From NCBI GenBank assembly GCA_963838155.1, contig CAWIQE010000035.1, forward strand, positions 51,898-115,897: 64,000 bases of DNA, in the 5' to 3' direction. Shown here in pieces: positions 8,014 to 16,639 of this stretch. Both the position numbers and the translations under genes were made by a program. The notes beneath the pieces were generated by a model. It did not search any database. It was not told the origin of the DNA and saw only the letters and a list, made by a program, of their open reading frames with translations. Source of the stretch: Pararhizobium_B sp963838155. Lineage in GTDB: Bacteria > Pseudomonadota > Alphaproteobacteria > Rhizobiales > Rhizobiaceae. Every line of letters starts with the position of its first letter. The first letter of the stretch is position 1.

Positions 8014-8617
8014 CGGCGCCTCCGGCGGAAAAATGGAAGATGGCGGCCGCGAGCGTCTGGCCGATCGCGAAGGGCAGCCCCATGGCCCAGGGCGACAGGG
8101 ATTGCGTCTCGCTCGAAACGATCAGAACGGCGAAACCGGCCAGCACGTACCACGCCCCGACCAGGCGGATCGGGCCCGGCAGCGACCGGGCCGCGGCGAA
8201 GATGCCGAGCCCCGTCAGCACCTGCCAGAGCCCGGGGAGGAGCCAGTTCGCTTCCGGCGCGAAGATGGCGGCGAATGCGCCGAGGAAGACGCCGGCGACC
8301 GCCGAGGGCAGGAACTGCTCGATGGCCGTGTAGATGACGGCGTTCTCCAGCCGCGAGCGCTGCCGGCGCGAACGCGTCAGCATCTCGAGCGCCACGACGA
8401 CGCTGCTGAGCCCCGCTGCGGCAACCCAGCCGACGAAATACTGCGCCGGATGGCCCGTCGGGTCGGCGAGCAGGACCGCCTGGGCGCCCGCCGTCGCCAG
8501 CGCCACGACGCCGGTCGCCATCAGCGTGCCCGGCCCGAGGCCGCGGAACGTCGTGCTCGCGGCGATCTGGCTGCGGATCGCGCCGATGTCTTCGAGGGCC
8601 TTGTCGAGTTCCCGCAT
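8000..8617 (-). CDS. Membrane protein coupled to the winged-helix regulator
   Basis: Integral membrane protein of 205 residues with about six hydrophobic helices after a short charged N-terminus (MRELDKALEDIGAIRSQIA). It is a common uncharacterised partner of small HTH_34 regulators. The start is the ATG at 8617, which has GGAAGAAG upstream; the open frame extends further up with unlikely composition. Its stop overlaps the regulator's start by 14 bases. No catalytic motif is visible. A sensor or anti-regulator role is only a guess from the gene pair. Confidence 0.8.
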   Translation of the reverse strand: MRELDKALEDIGAIRSQIAASTTFRGLGPGTLMATGVVALATAGAQAVLLADPTGHPAQYFVGWVAAAGLSSVVVALEMLTRSRRQRSRLENAVIYTAIEQFLPSAVAGVFLGAFAAIFAPEANWLLPGLWQVLTGLGIFAAARSLPGPIRLVGAWYVLAGFAVLIVSSETQSLSPWAMGLPFAIGQTLAAAIFHFSAGGADERA

Positions 8618-8814
8618 TTCTTCTTCCTGCTTTGCGATGCAAAGTACGCGTTCCGGCGGCCGGAGACAAGGCCGCGCCTTTGGTCGCGCCCCTGCCGGGG
8701 CGGCTGTCGCATCCACGCAAAAAGCGCTAAGAGCCGAAACGCCGCGCGGCGCCGATTCGATCCCGCTCCCGCCGCGTCGGTCCCCGAAAGGTCTGCCACA
8801 GTCAGGAGGCGAGC

Positions 8815-9609
8815 TTGGATTATTTGAACGCAGTCGTTCTGGGCGTCATCGAAGGCATCACCGAATTCCTTCCGATCTCGAGCACCGGTCACCTGCTGAT
8901 CGCCGAGCACTGGCTCGGCCAGCGCAGCGAGACCTTCAACGTCGTCATCCAGGCGGGCGCCATCCTCGCCGTCACGATCATCTACTGGCGGCGCATCATG
9001 TCGCTCCTTCTCGGCTGGCGCGAGCCGGAGAACCGGAGCTACGCCGGAAAGCTCATCCTCGCCTTCCTGATCACCGCCGTCCTCGGGCTCATCGCCAAGA
9101 AGCTGGGCTTCAGCCTCCCCGACACGCTGCAGCCGATCGCCTGGGCGCTGATCATCGGCGGGTTCTGGATACTCGCCGCCGAATGGTTCGCCGCCCGCCA
9201 GCCGAAGCGCACCGAGGTCACCTGGCTCGTCGCCGCCGTCGTCGGCGTCGCGCAGATCGTCGCCGGCATATTCCCGGGCACCTCGCGTTCGGCCGCGACC
9301 ATCTTCGCGGCCATGCTGACCGGCACCAGCGACCGTGCCGCGGCCACCGAGTTCGCCTTCCTCGTCGGCATCCCGACCATGTATGCCGCGAGCGCCTACG
9401 AACTCTACAGCCAGTACAAGCACGGCGGCGGCGCCCACGCCGACTGGGGCGCCCTCGCCATCGCCTTCGTCGTCTCGACCATTACCGCCTTCGTCGCGGT
9501 GAAGTGGCTCCTCGGATACATCCGCACCCACCGCTTCACCGTCTTCGCGGTCTACCGCATCCTCTTCGGAGCCTTCCTCCTCGCCCTCGCCGCGGTCGGG
9601 GCACTCTGA
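8815..9609 (+). CDS. uppP: Undecaprenyl-diphosphate phosphatase
   Basis: Integral membrane enzyme (BacA/UppP family) that dephosphorylates undecaprenyl diphosphate so the lipid carrier can be reused; its overexpression is known to give bacitracin resistance. The two active-site regions are clear: EGITEFLPISSTGHL near residues 12-27 and the FPGTSRSA loop near residue 158. Length 264 residues is typical. The start is TTG at 8815 with AGGAGG five bases upstream, a clear case of a TTG start. It is divergent from the membrane protein/regulator pair and convergent with ribokinase. Confidence 0.95.
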   Translation: MDYLNAVVLGVIEGITEFLPISSTGHLLIAEHWLGQRSETFNVVIQAGAILAVTIIYWRRIMSLLLGWREPENRSYAGKLILAFLITAVLGLIAKKLGFSLPDTLQPIAWALIIGGFWILAAEWFAARQPKRTEVTWLVAAVVGVAQIVAGIFPGTSRSAATIFAAMLTGTSDRAAATEFAFLVGIPTMYAASAYELYSQYKHGGGAHADWGALAIAFVVSTITAFVAVKWLLGYIRTHRFTVFAVYRILFGAFLLALAAVGAL

Positions 9610-9617
9610 AGTCGCCG

Positions 9618-10547
9618 TCAGCCGGAGGCCAGCAAGGCCTCCACTTCGGCGAGCGTCGGCATCGACGGCGCCGTGCCGGGCCGGGTGACGGAGATGCCGG
9701 CGACGGCACAGCCGAAGCGCACCGCCGCGAGCGGGTCCATGCCGCGCGCAAGCGCCGTGGCGAAGCCGCCGTTGAACCCGTCGCCGGCGCCGGTCGTCTC
9801 GACGACGCGGCCGGCGCTGAAGGCGGGAACCAGCTCCGACGTGCCGGCGGCGTGGTAGAGCGCGCCCTGCTCGCCGAGCGTCACGATCGCCGCGCCGGCG
9901 CCCTTCTTGAGGAGAACGTCGGCCGCCGCCCTTGCCTCCTCCACCGTCGTCACGGGAAGGCCGGTCAGCGCTTCGGCCTCGCTTTCGTTGGGCGTGAGAT
10001 AGTCGCAGAGCGCGAAGACGCCGTCGTCGAGCGCGGCGGCCGGCGCCGGGTTGAGCACCGTCGTCACGCCGGCCTCGCGGGCGATCTCGAGCGCCCGCAC
10101 CGCCGCGGGAAGCGGCTGCTCCAGCTGCGTGACGAAGACGCCTGCCGAGCGGATGAGCGCCGCGTTCGCCTCGATGTCGGCGGCCGAGATCCGGGCCGCG
10201 GCCCCCGGCGAGATGATGATCGCGTTGTTGCCGGTCGCCTCCTCGACGAAGATGTAGGCCGCGCCGGTGTAGGACCCGGGATCGCTCGTTGCGATCGGCT
10301 TCACGCCGGCCTCCGCCCAGGTGGTGCGCGCAAGCTCGGCGAAGGCGTCCTCGCCGAGCCGGGTGATGAAGGAGATGTCCGCGCCGAGCCGCGCGGCCGC
10401 GACGGCCTGGTTCGAGCCCTTGCCGCCGGGGCCGAGCTTGAAGTCGTTGCCGAGGATCGTTTCGCCCATCCTCGGCTGGCGGTCGGCGCGGTAGGCGGTG
10501 TCGGCCACGAAGACGCCGAGGATGACGATCGGTTTCGGTGCGGTCAT
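9618..10547 (-). CDS. rbsK: Ribokinase (PfkB family sugar kinase)
   Basis: Cytosolic kinase of 309 residues in the PfkB family. N-terminal GEtIl-type segment and PGGKGSNQAVAAARLG (substrate/Mg region) and the C-terminal TTGAGDGFNGGF motif with the catalytic Asp are present. It is the last gene of a minus-strand unit MalK-type ATPase, FucU/RbsD-like mutarotase, ribokinase. Because the linked transporter is not of the ribose type, the true substrate may be another ketose or pentose; ribose is a family-level guess. Confidence 0.88.
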   Translation of the reverse strand: MTAPKPIVILGVFVADTAYRADRQPRMGETILGNDFKLGPGGKGSNQAVAAARLGADISFITRLGEDAFAELARTTWAEAGVKPIATSDPGSYTGAAYIFVEEATGNNAIIISPGAAARISAADIEANAALIRSAGVFVTQLEQPLPAAVRALEIAREAGVTTVLNPAPAAALDDGVFALCDYLTPNESEAEALTGLPVTTVEEARAAADVLLKKGAGAAIVTLGEQGALYHAAGTSELVPAFSAGRVVETTGAGDGFNGGFATALARGMDPLAAVRFGCAVAGISVTRPGTAPSMPTLAEVEALLASG

Positions 10548-10571
10548 GACGTGTCGGTCCCGGTTGGAGGG

Positions 10572-11027
10572 TCAGTCCGCATCCGGCGGAATGACGCCCT
10601 TGGTGAAGGAGAAGCAGCCGTAGAAGCGGCGCTCGCCGGTCTGGATGACGCAATAGGCCGCCTTGGCGTGCTCGTAGAAGGCGAACCGTTCGACCGACGC
10701 CATCGGGCACGGCTTGCCCTGGGAGGCGTCGACGGCCTTCTGGACCTCCGCCTGCACCGGCGGGACCTCCTGCGGCGCGCCGACGATCTCCATCCGCCGG
10801 GCGGCGTCGTCGATGAAGGTGTCGAGCGGCATGAGGGAGAGGATCGCGGCGGCGACCTCCGCCGCGCTCGCGTTGTCGATGCGCAGCAGCCGCCCGAGCG
10901 TCGTCTGGCGGGCGATCGAATCGGACGGGAAGTTGGTATCGGCGACGATCAGGTGATCGCCGTGGCCCATGGCCCTCAGTGCGTAGAGCACGTCGGCGTT
11001 TATGAGCGGGCTGATGCCCTTCAGCAT
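10572..11027 (-). CDS. RbsD/FucU family sugar mutarotase
   Basis: Cytosolic mutarotase of 151 residues that interconverts anomers of imported sugars. The start (LKGISPLINADVLYALRAMGHGDHLIVADTNFP) carries the conserved His of the family, and the end (RRFYGCFSFTKGVIPPD) has the C-terminal Tyr/Lys pattern. Length and sequence are closer to FucU (L-fucose mutarotase) than to ribose pyranase RbsD. It lies between ribokinase and the MalK-type ATPase on one strand. With the aldose dehydrogenase-like AKR of the divergent operon, this hints at a fucose/arabinose-like substrate. Confidence 0.88.
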   Translation of the reverse strand: MLKGISPLINADVLYALRAMGHGDHLIVADTNFPSDSIARQTTLGRLLRIDNASAAEVAAAILSLMPLDTFIDDAARRMEIVGAPQEVPPVQAEVQKAVDASQGKPCPMASVERFAFYEHAKAAYCVIQTGERRFYGCFSFTKGVIPPDAD

Positions 11028-11085
11028 GGTCCTGTTCCTCCTTTTTGCGGCCGAGGCCGGATGGCTTGCGCTGCCGGCGGGGTTC

Positions 11086-12147
11086 TCAGGCGAGCCGCTC
11101 GCCGGTCGCGGCGTCGAAGAGATGCACGTGCTTCATGTCCGGCTTCAGCCTGACGGTCTGCCCGGGCGCGAAGTCGTGCCGCTCGCGGAACAGCGCCACG
11201 ATGTCCTGCGATCCGAGCTTCATGAAGACCATGGTTTCCGAGCCCGTCGGCTCGATGACGCCGATCTCCGCCGGTATGCCCTCTTCGGCCAGCGCGAGGT
11301 GTTCGGGCCGGACGCCGAAGACCACCTCCTGCCCCTCCGCAAGGACGTGCCCGTCGGGCACCGGCAGCCGGATGTCCCCGGCGGCGACCGTCAGGGCGCC
11401 GTTGCGATGGACCGCGCCCCGGACGAAGTTCATGGCGGGCGAGCCGATGAAGCCGGCCACGAACAGGTTCCGCGGGCTGTCGTAGAGCTCGAGCGGCGTT
11501 CCGGTCTGCTCGATCACGCCGTTCTGCATGACCACGATCCGGTCGGCCATCGTCATCGCCTCGATCTGGTCGTGGGTGACGAAGATGGTCGTCGTCCTCA
11601 GCCGCTGGTGCAGCTGCTTGATCTCCGTGCGCATCTGCACGCGAAGCTTGGCGTCGAGGTTGGAGAGCGGCTCGTCGAACAGGAACACCTGCGGTTCCCG
11701 GACGATGGCGCGCCCCATGGCCACCCGCTGCCTCTGGCCGCCGGAAAGCTGCCGCGGATAGCGGTCGAGATAGTCCGTCAGGCCGAGGATCTCGGCCGCC
11801 GCCCCGATCCGCTCGGAGATCGTCGAACTCTCCATGCCCCGCAGCTTCAGCGCGAAGGCCATGTTCTGCGAGACGGTCATGTGGGGATAGAGCGCGTAGC
11901 TCTGGAAGACCATGGCGATGTCGCGCCTGGCCGGCGGCAGGTTGTTGACGATCCTCTTGCCGATCGCGATCATCCCGCCGGTGATGTTCTCGAGCCCGGC
12001 GATCATGCGCAGGAGGGTCGACTTGCCGCAGCCCGACGGGCCGACGAGCACGACGAAGGCGCCGTCCTCGATCTCGACGTCGACGCCGTGGATGACCTCC
12101 ACGTTGCCGTAAGCCTTGCGCACGTCCCGAATCGTGACCTTGGCCAT
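11086..12147 (-). CDS. ABC transporter ATPase of the MalK/UgpC type
   Basis: Cytoplasmic ATPase of 353 residues energising a CUT1-type carbohydrate importer. Walker A GPSGCGKST, Q-loop FQSYALYPHMTV, signature LSGGQRQRV, Walker B VFLFDEPLSNLD and switch His (FVTHDQIEAMT) are all visible, followed by the C-terminal TOBE/regulatory domain (about residues 240-353). The ATG at 12147 follows GGGAGGAG. It is transcribed away from the binding-protein/permease operon (12551-16605), with which it shares the 403-base upstream region, so it is probably the ATPase of that system. Confidence 0.92.
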   Translation of the reverse strand: MAKVTIRDVRKAYGNVEVIHGVDVEIEDGAFVVLVGPSGCGKSTLLRMIAGLENITGGMIAIGKRIVNNLPPARRDIAMVFQSYALYPHMTVSQNMAFALKLRGMESSTISERIGAAAEILGLTDYLDRYPRQLSGGQRQRVAMGRAIVREPQVFLFDEPLSNLDAKLRVQMRTEIKQLHQRLRTTTIFVTHDQIEAMTMADRIVVMQNGVIEQTGTPLELYDSPRNLFVAGFIGSPAMNFVRGAVHRNGALTVAAGDIRLPVPDGHVLAEGQEVVFGVRPEHLALAEEGIPAEIGVIEPTGSETMVFMKLGSQDIVALFRERHDFAPGQTVRLKPDMKHVHLFDAATGERLA

Positions 12148-12550
12148 CTCTCCTCCCGTTGCCCTGCGCCGGGCCAGCGAAATGAGTAGACGACGCCCAC
12201 CGCGCTGTCCACCGCCGTTGCCGCCCTCCGAAGCCGCCCCGCGGAAAGGCGCGGGACCGGGCGCCGGCCGGGCGGACCGCGACCTTACACTTTTCAAATA
12301 TGAAGGCAAATTTGTCTTGATGAAGAAAATCTCCTTCCCGCTCGGTTGACTTCGCCGAAGGTTGAATCATACTGATTTTCTTGGATTGCGAAGCCTCCAA
12401 GGCGGCCGGATCAGGGAGGATCGGGCCGGGCGGGAGTCCACGGAAATAGCCGTCGTCGGGAACGGTCGCGCGTCGCGCGCGGGGCTTCCCGTAAAGCGGT
12501 CGCCGCCGGCCGGACGCAAGGCCTTCGCAGTCGCACTGGGAGGAAAGAAC
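12148..12550. promoter_or_regulatory. Divergent upstream region of the CUT1-type transporter genes
   Basis: This 403-base spacer separates the divergent ATPase and binding-protein genes. Its centre (12290-12380) is clearly more AT-rich than the surroundings. A candidate sigma-70 promoter for the plus strand is TTGACT at 12346-12351 with CATACT at 12368-12373, a 16-base gap. That would give a leader of about 170 bases before the GTG start at 12551. No protein-coding content is convincing; the open frame running through it is not supported by a ribosome site until 12539. Confidence 0.4.
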
Positions 12551-14242
12551 GTGAGACAGGATATCTACAACAGGATCATGCAGGCGCAGATGAACAGGCG
12601 CCGGCTCCTGCAGGGCTCGGCGGCCACGGGCGCCGCGGCCTTTCTCGGCGCCGCCGGTCTCGGCGGCGCTCCGTCGCTGGCGCGTGCCGCCGACAGCGGC
12701 CTGACGGACGACGAGAAGAAGTTCCGCAAGGAACTGGTGTCGCAGCCGGGCGTCGGCCACGGCTCCCCGACCGACGCGGACTGGCAGCGGGTCGGCAAGA
12801 TGTGCCTCGGCGCGACCAAGGAGCGCGTCAAGGAAGGCGAGTTCAAGGGAGTCGAGCTCACCTTCATGGGCCTCAACAACCAGGGCTGGCACGACTTCCT
12901 GTTCCGCGGCTTCCTGAAGCCCTGGGAGGAATATACCGGCGCCAAGATCAACTGGATCGACCTTGCCCAGGCCGACTACAATCCGCGCTTCCAGCAGTCG
13001 ATCGCCACCGGCACGGTCGATTTCGACCTCCTCGAGATGGGCGCCCCCTTCGAGGGCGACGCCGGCAGCAAGGGCCTGCTCTCGGAGATGCCGGACTGGG
13101 TCAAGACGCAGATCCATTTCGACGACGTCGTGAACTACCTGCAGCCGCCCGTCGGCACCTGGGAGAACAAGCTCTACCGCATCTCCGTCGACGGAGACTG
13201 CCACAACTTCAACTACCGCACGGACTACTTCAAGGACGAGGCGCTCGCCAAGGCCTGGAAGGACGAGGGCCACAAGGGCGACTGGGGCGTGCCGAAGACC
13301 TGGCAGCAGGTCCAGGAGGTCACCAAGTTCCTCAAGGGCAAGACCGACCCGATGGGCCAGCCGGCCTGGGGCTATCTCGATCCGCCGAAGCCCTGGGGCG
13401 GATTCGGGTTCTACTTCCTGGAGAGCCGCGCCACCGCCTACGCCAAGCATCCCGACGACAAGGCCTGGCTCTTCGACGTCGACACGATGAAGCCGCGGGT
13501 CAACAACCCTGCCTTCGTCCGGGCCATCCAGGACGTCGTGGACGCCCTGCCGTCCGAGCCGCCGAACCAGATCAACGCCGATCCGAACGAGACGGGCTTC
13601 TCGCAGTTCTTCGCCGGCACCGGCTCCATGGTCGTGTGGTGGGGCGACGTCGGGCAGGGCGCCCGGACGAGCGACACCTCCGTCATCGGCGACGTCGCGG
13701 GCTTCTCCATCCTGCCCGGCTCCGACGACGTCTACAACTCCAAGACCGGCAAGTGGGAAACGCTGCCGAGCGGTCCCAACTACGCCCCCAACTGCGCCTA
13801 TATCGGCTGGGGCGTCTACGTGACCAAGCGCGTCGACGGCGACGAGAAGAAGAAGAAGGCGGCGTGGAGCGCGGCGGCGCATCTGGGCGGCCGGGACCTG
13901 TCGCTGTGGACGGTGATGTACCCGTCCGGCTTCCAGCCCTACCGCAACTCGCACTTCTTCATCGACGAGTGGACGGGCGCCGGCTACGAGGAGGCCTACA
14001 TCCAGGACTGGCTGAACTCGCAGAAGGGCTCCTACAACCACCCGAACGCGGCGGTCGAGCCCCGCATTCCCGGCATCTTCCAGTACTATTCGCTCGCCGA
14101 GGACGAACTGGCCAAGATCTTCGCCGGAAAGGAGAAGCCGCAGGAGGGCGCCGACAAGATCGCCGCTGCCTGGGAGAAGCTCACGGACCAGCTGGGCCGC
14201 GAGAGGCAGATCAAGCTCTACAAGGCCGCGCTCGGCATGTGA
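12551..14242 (+). CDS. Tat-exported solute-binding protein of a CUT1-type ABC transporter
   Basis: Periplasmic binding protein of 563 residues, longer than the usual 400-450. A twin-arginine signal is present at about residues 14-45 (NRRRLLQGSAATG, hydrophobic stretch, LARAA). The mature protein shows FMGLNNQGWHDFLFRGFLKPWEEYTG and later SQFFAGTGSMVVWWGDVG, fitting family-1 extracellular solute-binding proteins. I chose GTG 12551 because GGGAGGAAAG lies just upstream and the Tat motif then falls at a normal distance. The gene is followed by strong hairpin-forming repeats and two permease genes. Ligand unknown, probably a sugar or polyol. Confidence 0.9.
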   Translation: MRQDIYNRIMQAQMNRRRLLQGSAATGAAAFLGAAGLGGAPSLARAADSGLTDDEKKFRKELVSQPGVGHGSPTDADWQRVGKMCLGATKERVKEGEFKGVELTFMGLNNQGWHDFLFRGFLKPWEEYTGAKINWIDLAQADYNPRFQQSIATGTVDFDLLEMGAPFEGDAGSKGLLSEMPDWVKTQIHFDDVVNYLQPPVGTWENKLYRISVDGDCHNFNYRTDYFKDEALAKAWKDEGHKGDWGVPKTWQQVQEVTKFLKGKTDPMGQPAWGYLDPPKPWGGFGFYFLESRATAYAKHPDDKAWLFDVDTMKPRVNNPAFVRAIQDVVDALPSEPPNQINADPNETGFSQFFAGTGSMVVWWGDVGQGARTSDTSVIGDVAGFSILPGSDDVYNSKTGKWETLPSGPNYAPNCAYIGWGVYVTKRVDGDEKKKKAAWSAAAHLGGRDLSLWTVMYPSGFQPYRNSHFFIDEWTGAGYEEAYIQDWLNSQKGSYNHPNAAVEPRIPGIFQYYSLAEDELAKIFAGKEKPQEGADKIAAAWEKLTDQLGRERQIKLYKAALGM

Positions 14243-14280
14243 GCCGGCCGCCGTCCTTCGCGGCGGCATCTGCGACCTCG

Positions 14281-14370
14281 CCCGGCGGCCCGAAAGCGGC
14301 CGCCGGGTTTATCGTCCGTCGTCCGGGCGGCCCGAGAGCGGCCGCCGGGTCGATTGTCCGTCGTCCGGGG
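14281..14370 (+). repeat. Two 42-base direct repeats, each with a GC-rich hairpin
   Basis: Starting at 14284 and 14326, two near-identical 42-base units follow each other. The first contains the perfect 10-base inverted repeat CCCGGCGGCC / GGCCGCCGGG (14281-14290 and 14298-14307) around a 7-base loop; the second unit has a slightly imperfect version. Located directly 3' of the binding-protein gene and ahead of the permease genes, it is placed like the RNA hairpins that protect upstream mRNA in other transport operons. Confidence 0.7.
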
Positions 14371-14388
14371 CGGCCCTCGCCGGCCCTT

Positions 14389-14492
14389 AGAGCGCTTCCA
14401 GGAAAAGTGGAAACCGGTTTTCCGTCCGGAAGCGCGTAGAAACAATGAGCTGGAGCCGGTCCGCGATTCCGTGAAGCGCGGACAGGCTCTAG
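14389..14492 (+). repeat. Long-form copy of the dispersed palindromic element
   Basis: AGAGCGCTTCC-AGGAAAA-GTGGAAACC-GGTTTTCC-GTCCGGAAGCGC is followed by a second part ending ATTCCGTGAAGCGCGGACAGGCTCT. The outer AGAGC/GCTCT ends are inverted. The same two-part form occurs at 40890-40990, and a short form at 55641-55701. It lies in the same 286-base spacer as the 42-base repeats, between the binding-protein and permease genes. Confidence 0.75.
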
Positions 14493-14528
14493 AGGCCGAC
14501 CCGCGAAGGAAGGAGCGACAGGCCCCAA

Positions 14529-15653
14529 ATGTCCGACACCGCGACCCTCCTGCGCGACTACGGCGACGAGTTCGAAGTGGCCGAAGAGGTGGCCTCGCCC
14601 GGCCGCGCGGCCGCCGGCAGGGCCCTGATCTGGATAACGTCGCTCGGCCTCCTCGCGATGGTCCTGCTGCAGGCGCTGGATGCCGCGGGCATCGTGCCCG
14701 TCGGCTTCGCCAACTGGCGCCCGACGCTCTACGCCTACGCCGTCTGGGGCGTCGGCCTCGGCGTCGGGCAGGTTCTCGCCCGGGGCGAAGCGGGACTCAA
14801 GGCGCTCTTCGTCCTGCCGGCGGCGCTCTTCACCGCCGCGGTGGCGGTCTTCCCGACGCTCTTCGGCTTCTACATCGGCTCCCTCGACTGGAACCTGTCC
14901 TCCGCCGCCGGCCCGCATTTCAACAATTTCCGGAACTTCGTCCAGATGTTCCACGACACCTATTACTGGAACGCGCTCGGCAACATGGTCTTCTACGTGC
15001 TGGCGGTGCTGGTCGAGTATGCGATCGCCTTCGGGCTGGCGCTGCTGCTGAACGCCGAGATCAGGGGGCGCAAGTTCTTTCGCGTCGCCTTTCTCGTGCC
15101 CTTCATGCTGAGCCCCGTGGCCGTCAGCTGGATGATCGGCAAGTCCCTCATGGAATACCGCTTCGGCCCGCTGGCGCGGCTGGCGCGCGAACTCGGCTGG
15201 CAGACGCCCGCCTTCTTCGCCCATCCCTGGACGGCGCGCATCACCATCGAGGCGCTGGACGCGTGGATGTGGATCCCCTTCATGGTGATCCTGCTCCTGG
15301 CCGGCCTGCAGGCGATGTCGAAGGAGGTGCTGGAGGCCGCCCGCGTCGACGGCGCGACCGGCTGGCAGGCCTTCTGGAAGGTCGTCTTCCCGCTGATGCT
15401 GCCGGTCTCCGTGACGACGCTGCTGATCCGCGTCATCTTCAAGCTGAAGCTCGCCGACATCGTCATAAACGTCACCGGCGGCGGTCCGGGCGGCGCGACC
15501 GACACGGTGTCGAGCTTCATCTACCGCGTCTACAGCGACCGCTCCAACGTCGGCTACGGCACGGCGCTCGCCGTCTTCTACCTCGTCCTCATCATCCTGT
15601 TCCTCATGCTCATGCTGCGCGTGGCCCGCCGCTTCACGCGCAACGTGACCTGA
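14529..15653 (+). CDS. CUT1-type ABC transporter permease 1
   Basis: Inner-membrane permease of 374 residues (BPD_transp_1, MalF/UgpA-like). After a ~30-residue cytosolic N-terminus there are about eight hydrophobic segments, two more at the N-terminus than the simplest UgpA proteins. The EAA loop that docks the ATPase is clear at EAARVDGATGWQAFWKVVFPLMLP (about residues 272-295). The ATG at 14529 has GGAGCGACAGG upstream. It is co-transcribed with the second permease, 25 bases downstream. Confidence 0.92.
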   Translation: MSDTATLLRDYGDEFEVAEEVASPGRAAAGRALIWITSLGLLAMVLLQALDAAGIVPVGFANWRPTLYAYAVWGVGLGVGQVLARGEAGLKALFVLPAALFTAAVAVFPTLFGFYIGSLDWNLSSAAGPHFNNFRNFVQMFHDTYYWNALGNMVFYVLAVLVEYAIAFGLALLLNAEIRGRKFFRVAFLVPFMLSPVAVSWMIGKSLMEYRFGPLARLARELGWQTPAFFAHPWTARITIEALDAWMWIPFMVILLLAGLQAMSKEVLEAARVDGATGWQAFWKVVFPLMLPVSVTTLLIRVIFKLKLADIVINVTGGGPGGATDTVSSFIYRVYSDRSNVGYGTALAVFYLVLIILFLMLMLRVARRFTRNVT

Positions 15654-15678
15654 GCCGGACCCGCGGAGACCGATCGCC

Positions 15679-16605
15679 TTGGCCGCAGCCACCGACATCG
15701 ACGACACCTTCATCGAGGCCGGCCGGTCCGAGACCGGCAAGATCGTGCTGATGCGCGTCCTGATCTACGGCGCGCTGATCGCATGGGCGATCGTCTGCCT
15801 GTTCCCGATCTACTGGACCTTCTCGACCTCGTTCAAGTCCGCCGTCGACGTGGTGCGCGGCCACCTGGTCCCCTGGGTGGACTTCCAGCCGAACTGGAAG
15901 GGCTGGCAGGCGCTCGGCCTCTCGCCCGACACGATCGGCCAGGTCTCCTCCCCGCGCGAGCAGTTCGTCAGCCGCTTCGTCAACAGCATCTTCGCCTCCC
16001 TCGGGTCGTCCCTGCTGGCGCTCGTCCTCGGCTCCTGCGCGGCCTACGGGCTCAGCCGCTTCCGCTACCGCTTCGGCCCGATGAAGAACGACGACATCCT
16101 CTTCTTCTTCATATCGCAGCTTATCCTGCCGCCTGTCGTGCTCGCCCTGCCTTTCCTCGTCCTCTACAAGGAACTGGCGCTGCTCGACACGCGCATCGGC
16201 CTCATCGTCCTCTACACGCTGACGGTCCTGCCGATCGTGATCTGGATCATGCGCGACCAGTTCAACACGATCCCGGTCGAGCTGGACGAGGCCGCGCTGG
16301 TCGACGGCCTGTCGGTCTGGGGCGTCTTCCTGCGCATCATCCTGCCGATCACGCTTCCGGGCATGGTCGCCGCCTTCATCCTGTCCCTGGTGCTGACATG
16401 GAACGAATATTTCTTCGCCGCGCTCCTGACCGCGGCCGACGCCAAGACGCTGCCCGTCATGGTTGCCAGCGAGACCGGCTCGCAAGGCATCAACTGGTGG
16501 TCGATGGCCGCCCTTTCGGCGGCCGCCATCATGCCTCTGATCGTCGTCGGCATCTTCCTGGAGCGCTACATCGTCAAGGGTCTTTCGACGGGCGCCGTCA
16601 AATAG
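15679..16605 (+). CDS. CUT1-type ABC transporter permease 2
   Basis: Inner-membrane permease of 308 residues (MalG/UgpE-like). About six membrane helices; the EAA loop reads DEAALVDGLSVWGVFLRIILP (about residues 198-218). The start is TTG at 15679, with GGAGA upstream; no better ATG is near. It partners permease 1 and the binding protein, and probably the divergent ATPase at 11086-12147. The next gene, an aldo/keto reductase, follows after 34 bases and is likely in the same transcript. Confidence 0.92.
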   Translation: MAAATDIDDTFIEAGRSETGKIVLMRVLIYGALIAWAIVCLFPIYWTFSTSFKSAVDVVRGHLVPWVDFQPNWKGWQALGLSPDTIGQVSSPREQFVSRFVNSIFASLGSSLLALVLGSCAAYGLSRFRYRFGPMKNDDILFFFISQLILPPVVLALPFLVLYKELALLDTRIGLIVLYTLTVLPIVIWIMRDQFNTIPVELDEAALVDGLSVWGVFLRIILPITLPGMVAAFILSLVLTWNEYFFAALLTAADAKTLPVMVASETGSQGINWWSMAALSAAAIMPLIVVGIFLERYIVKGLSTGAVK

Positions 16606-16639
16606 GCGCCGAAGGAACGAGGCAAGGAGGCCGATCGGC

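Noticed and set aside
11021..14269. 1082-codon minus-strand frame covering the ATPase and the divergent binding-protein gene
   Set aside because: Part is a different frame of the ATPase gene and part is antisense to the binding-protein gene; no domain or ribosome site supports it.
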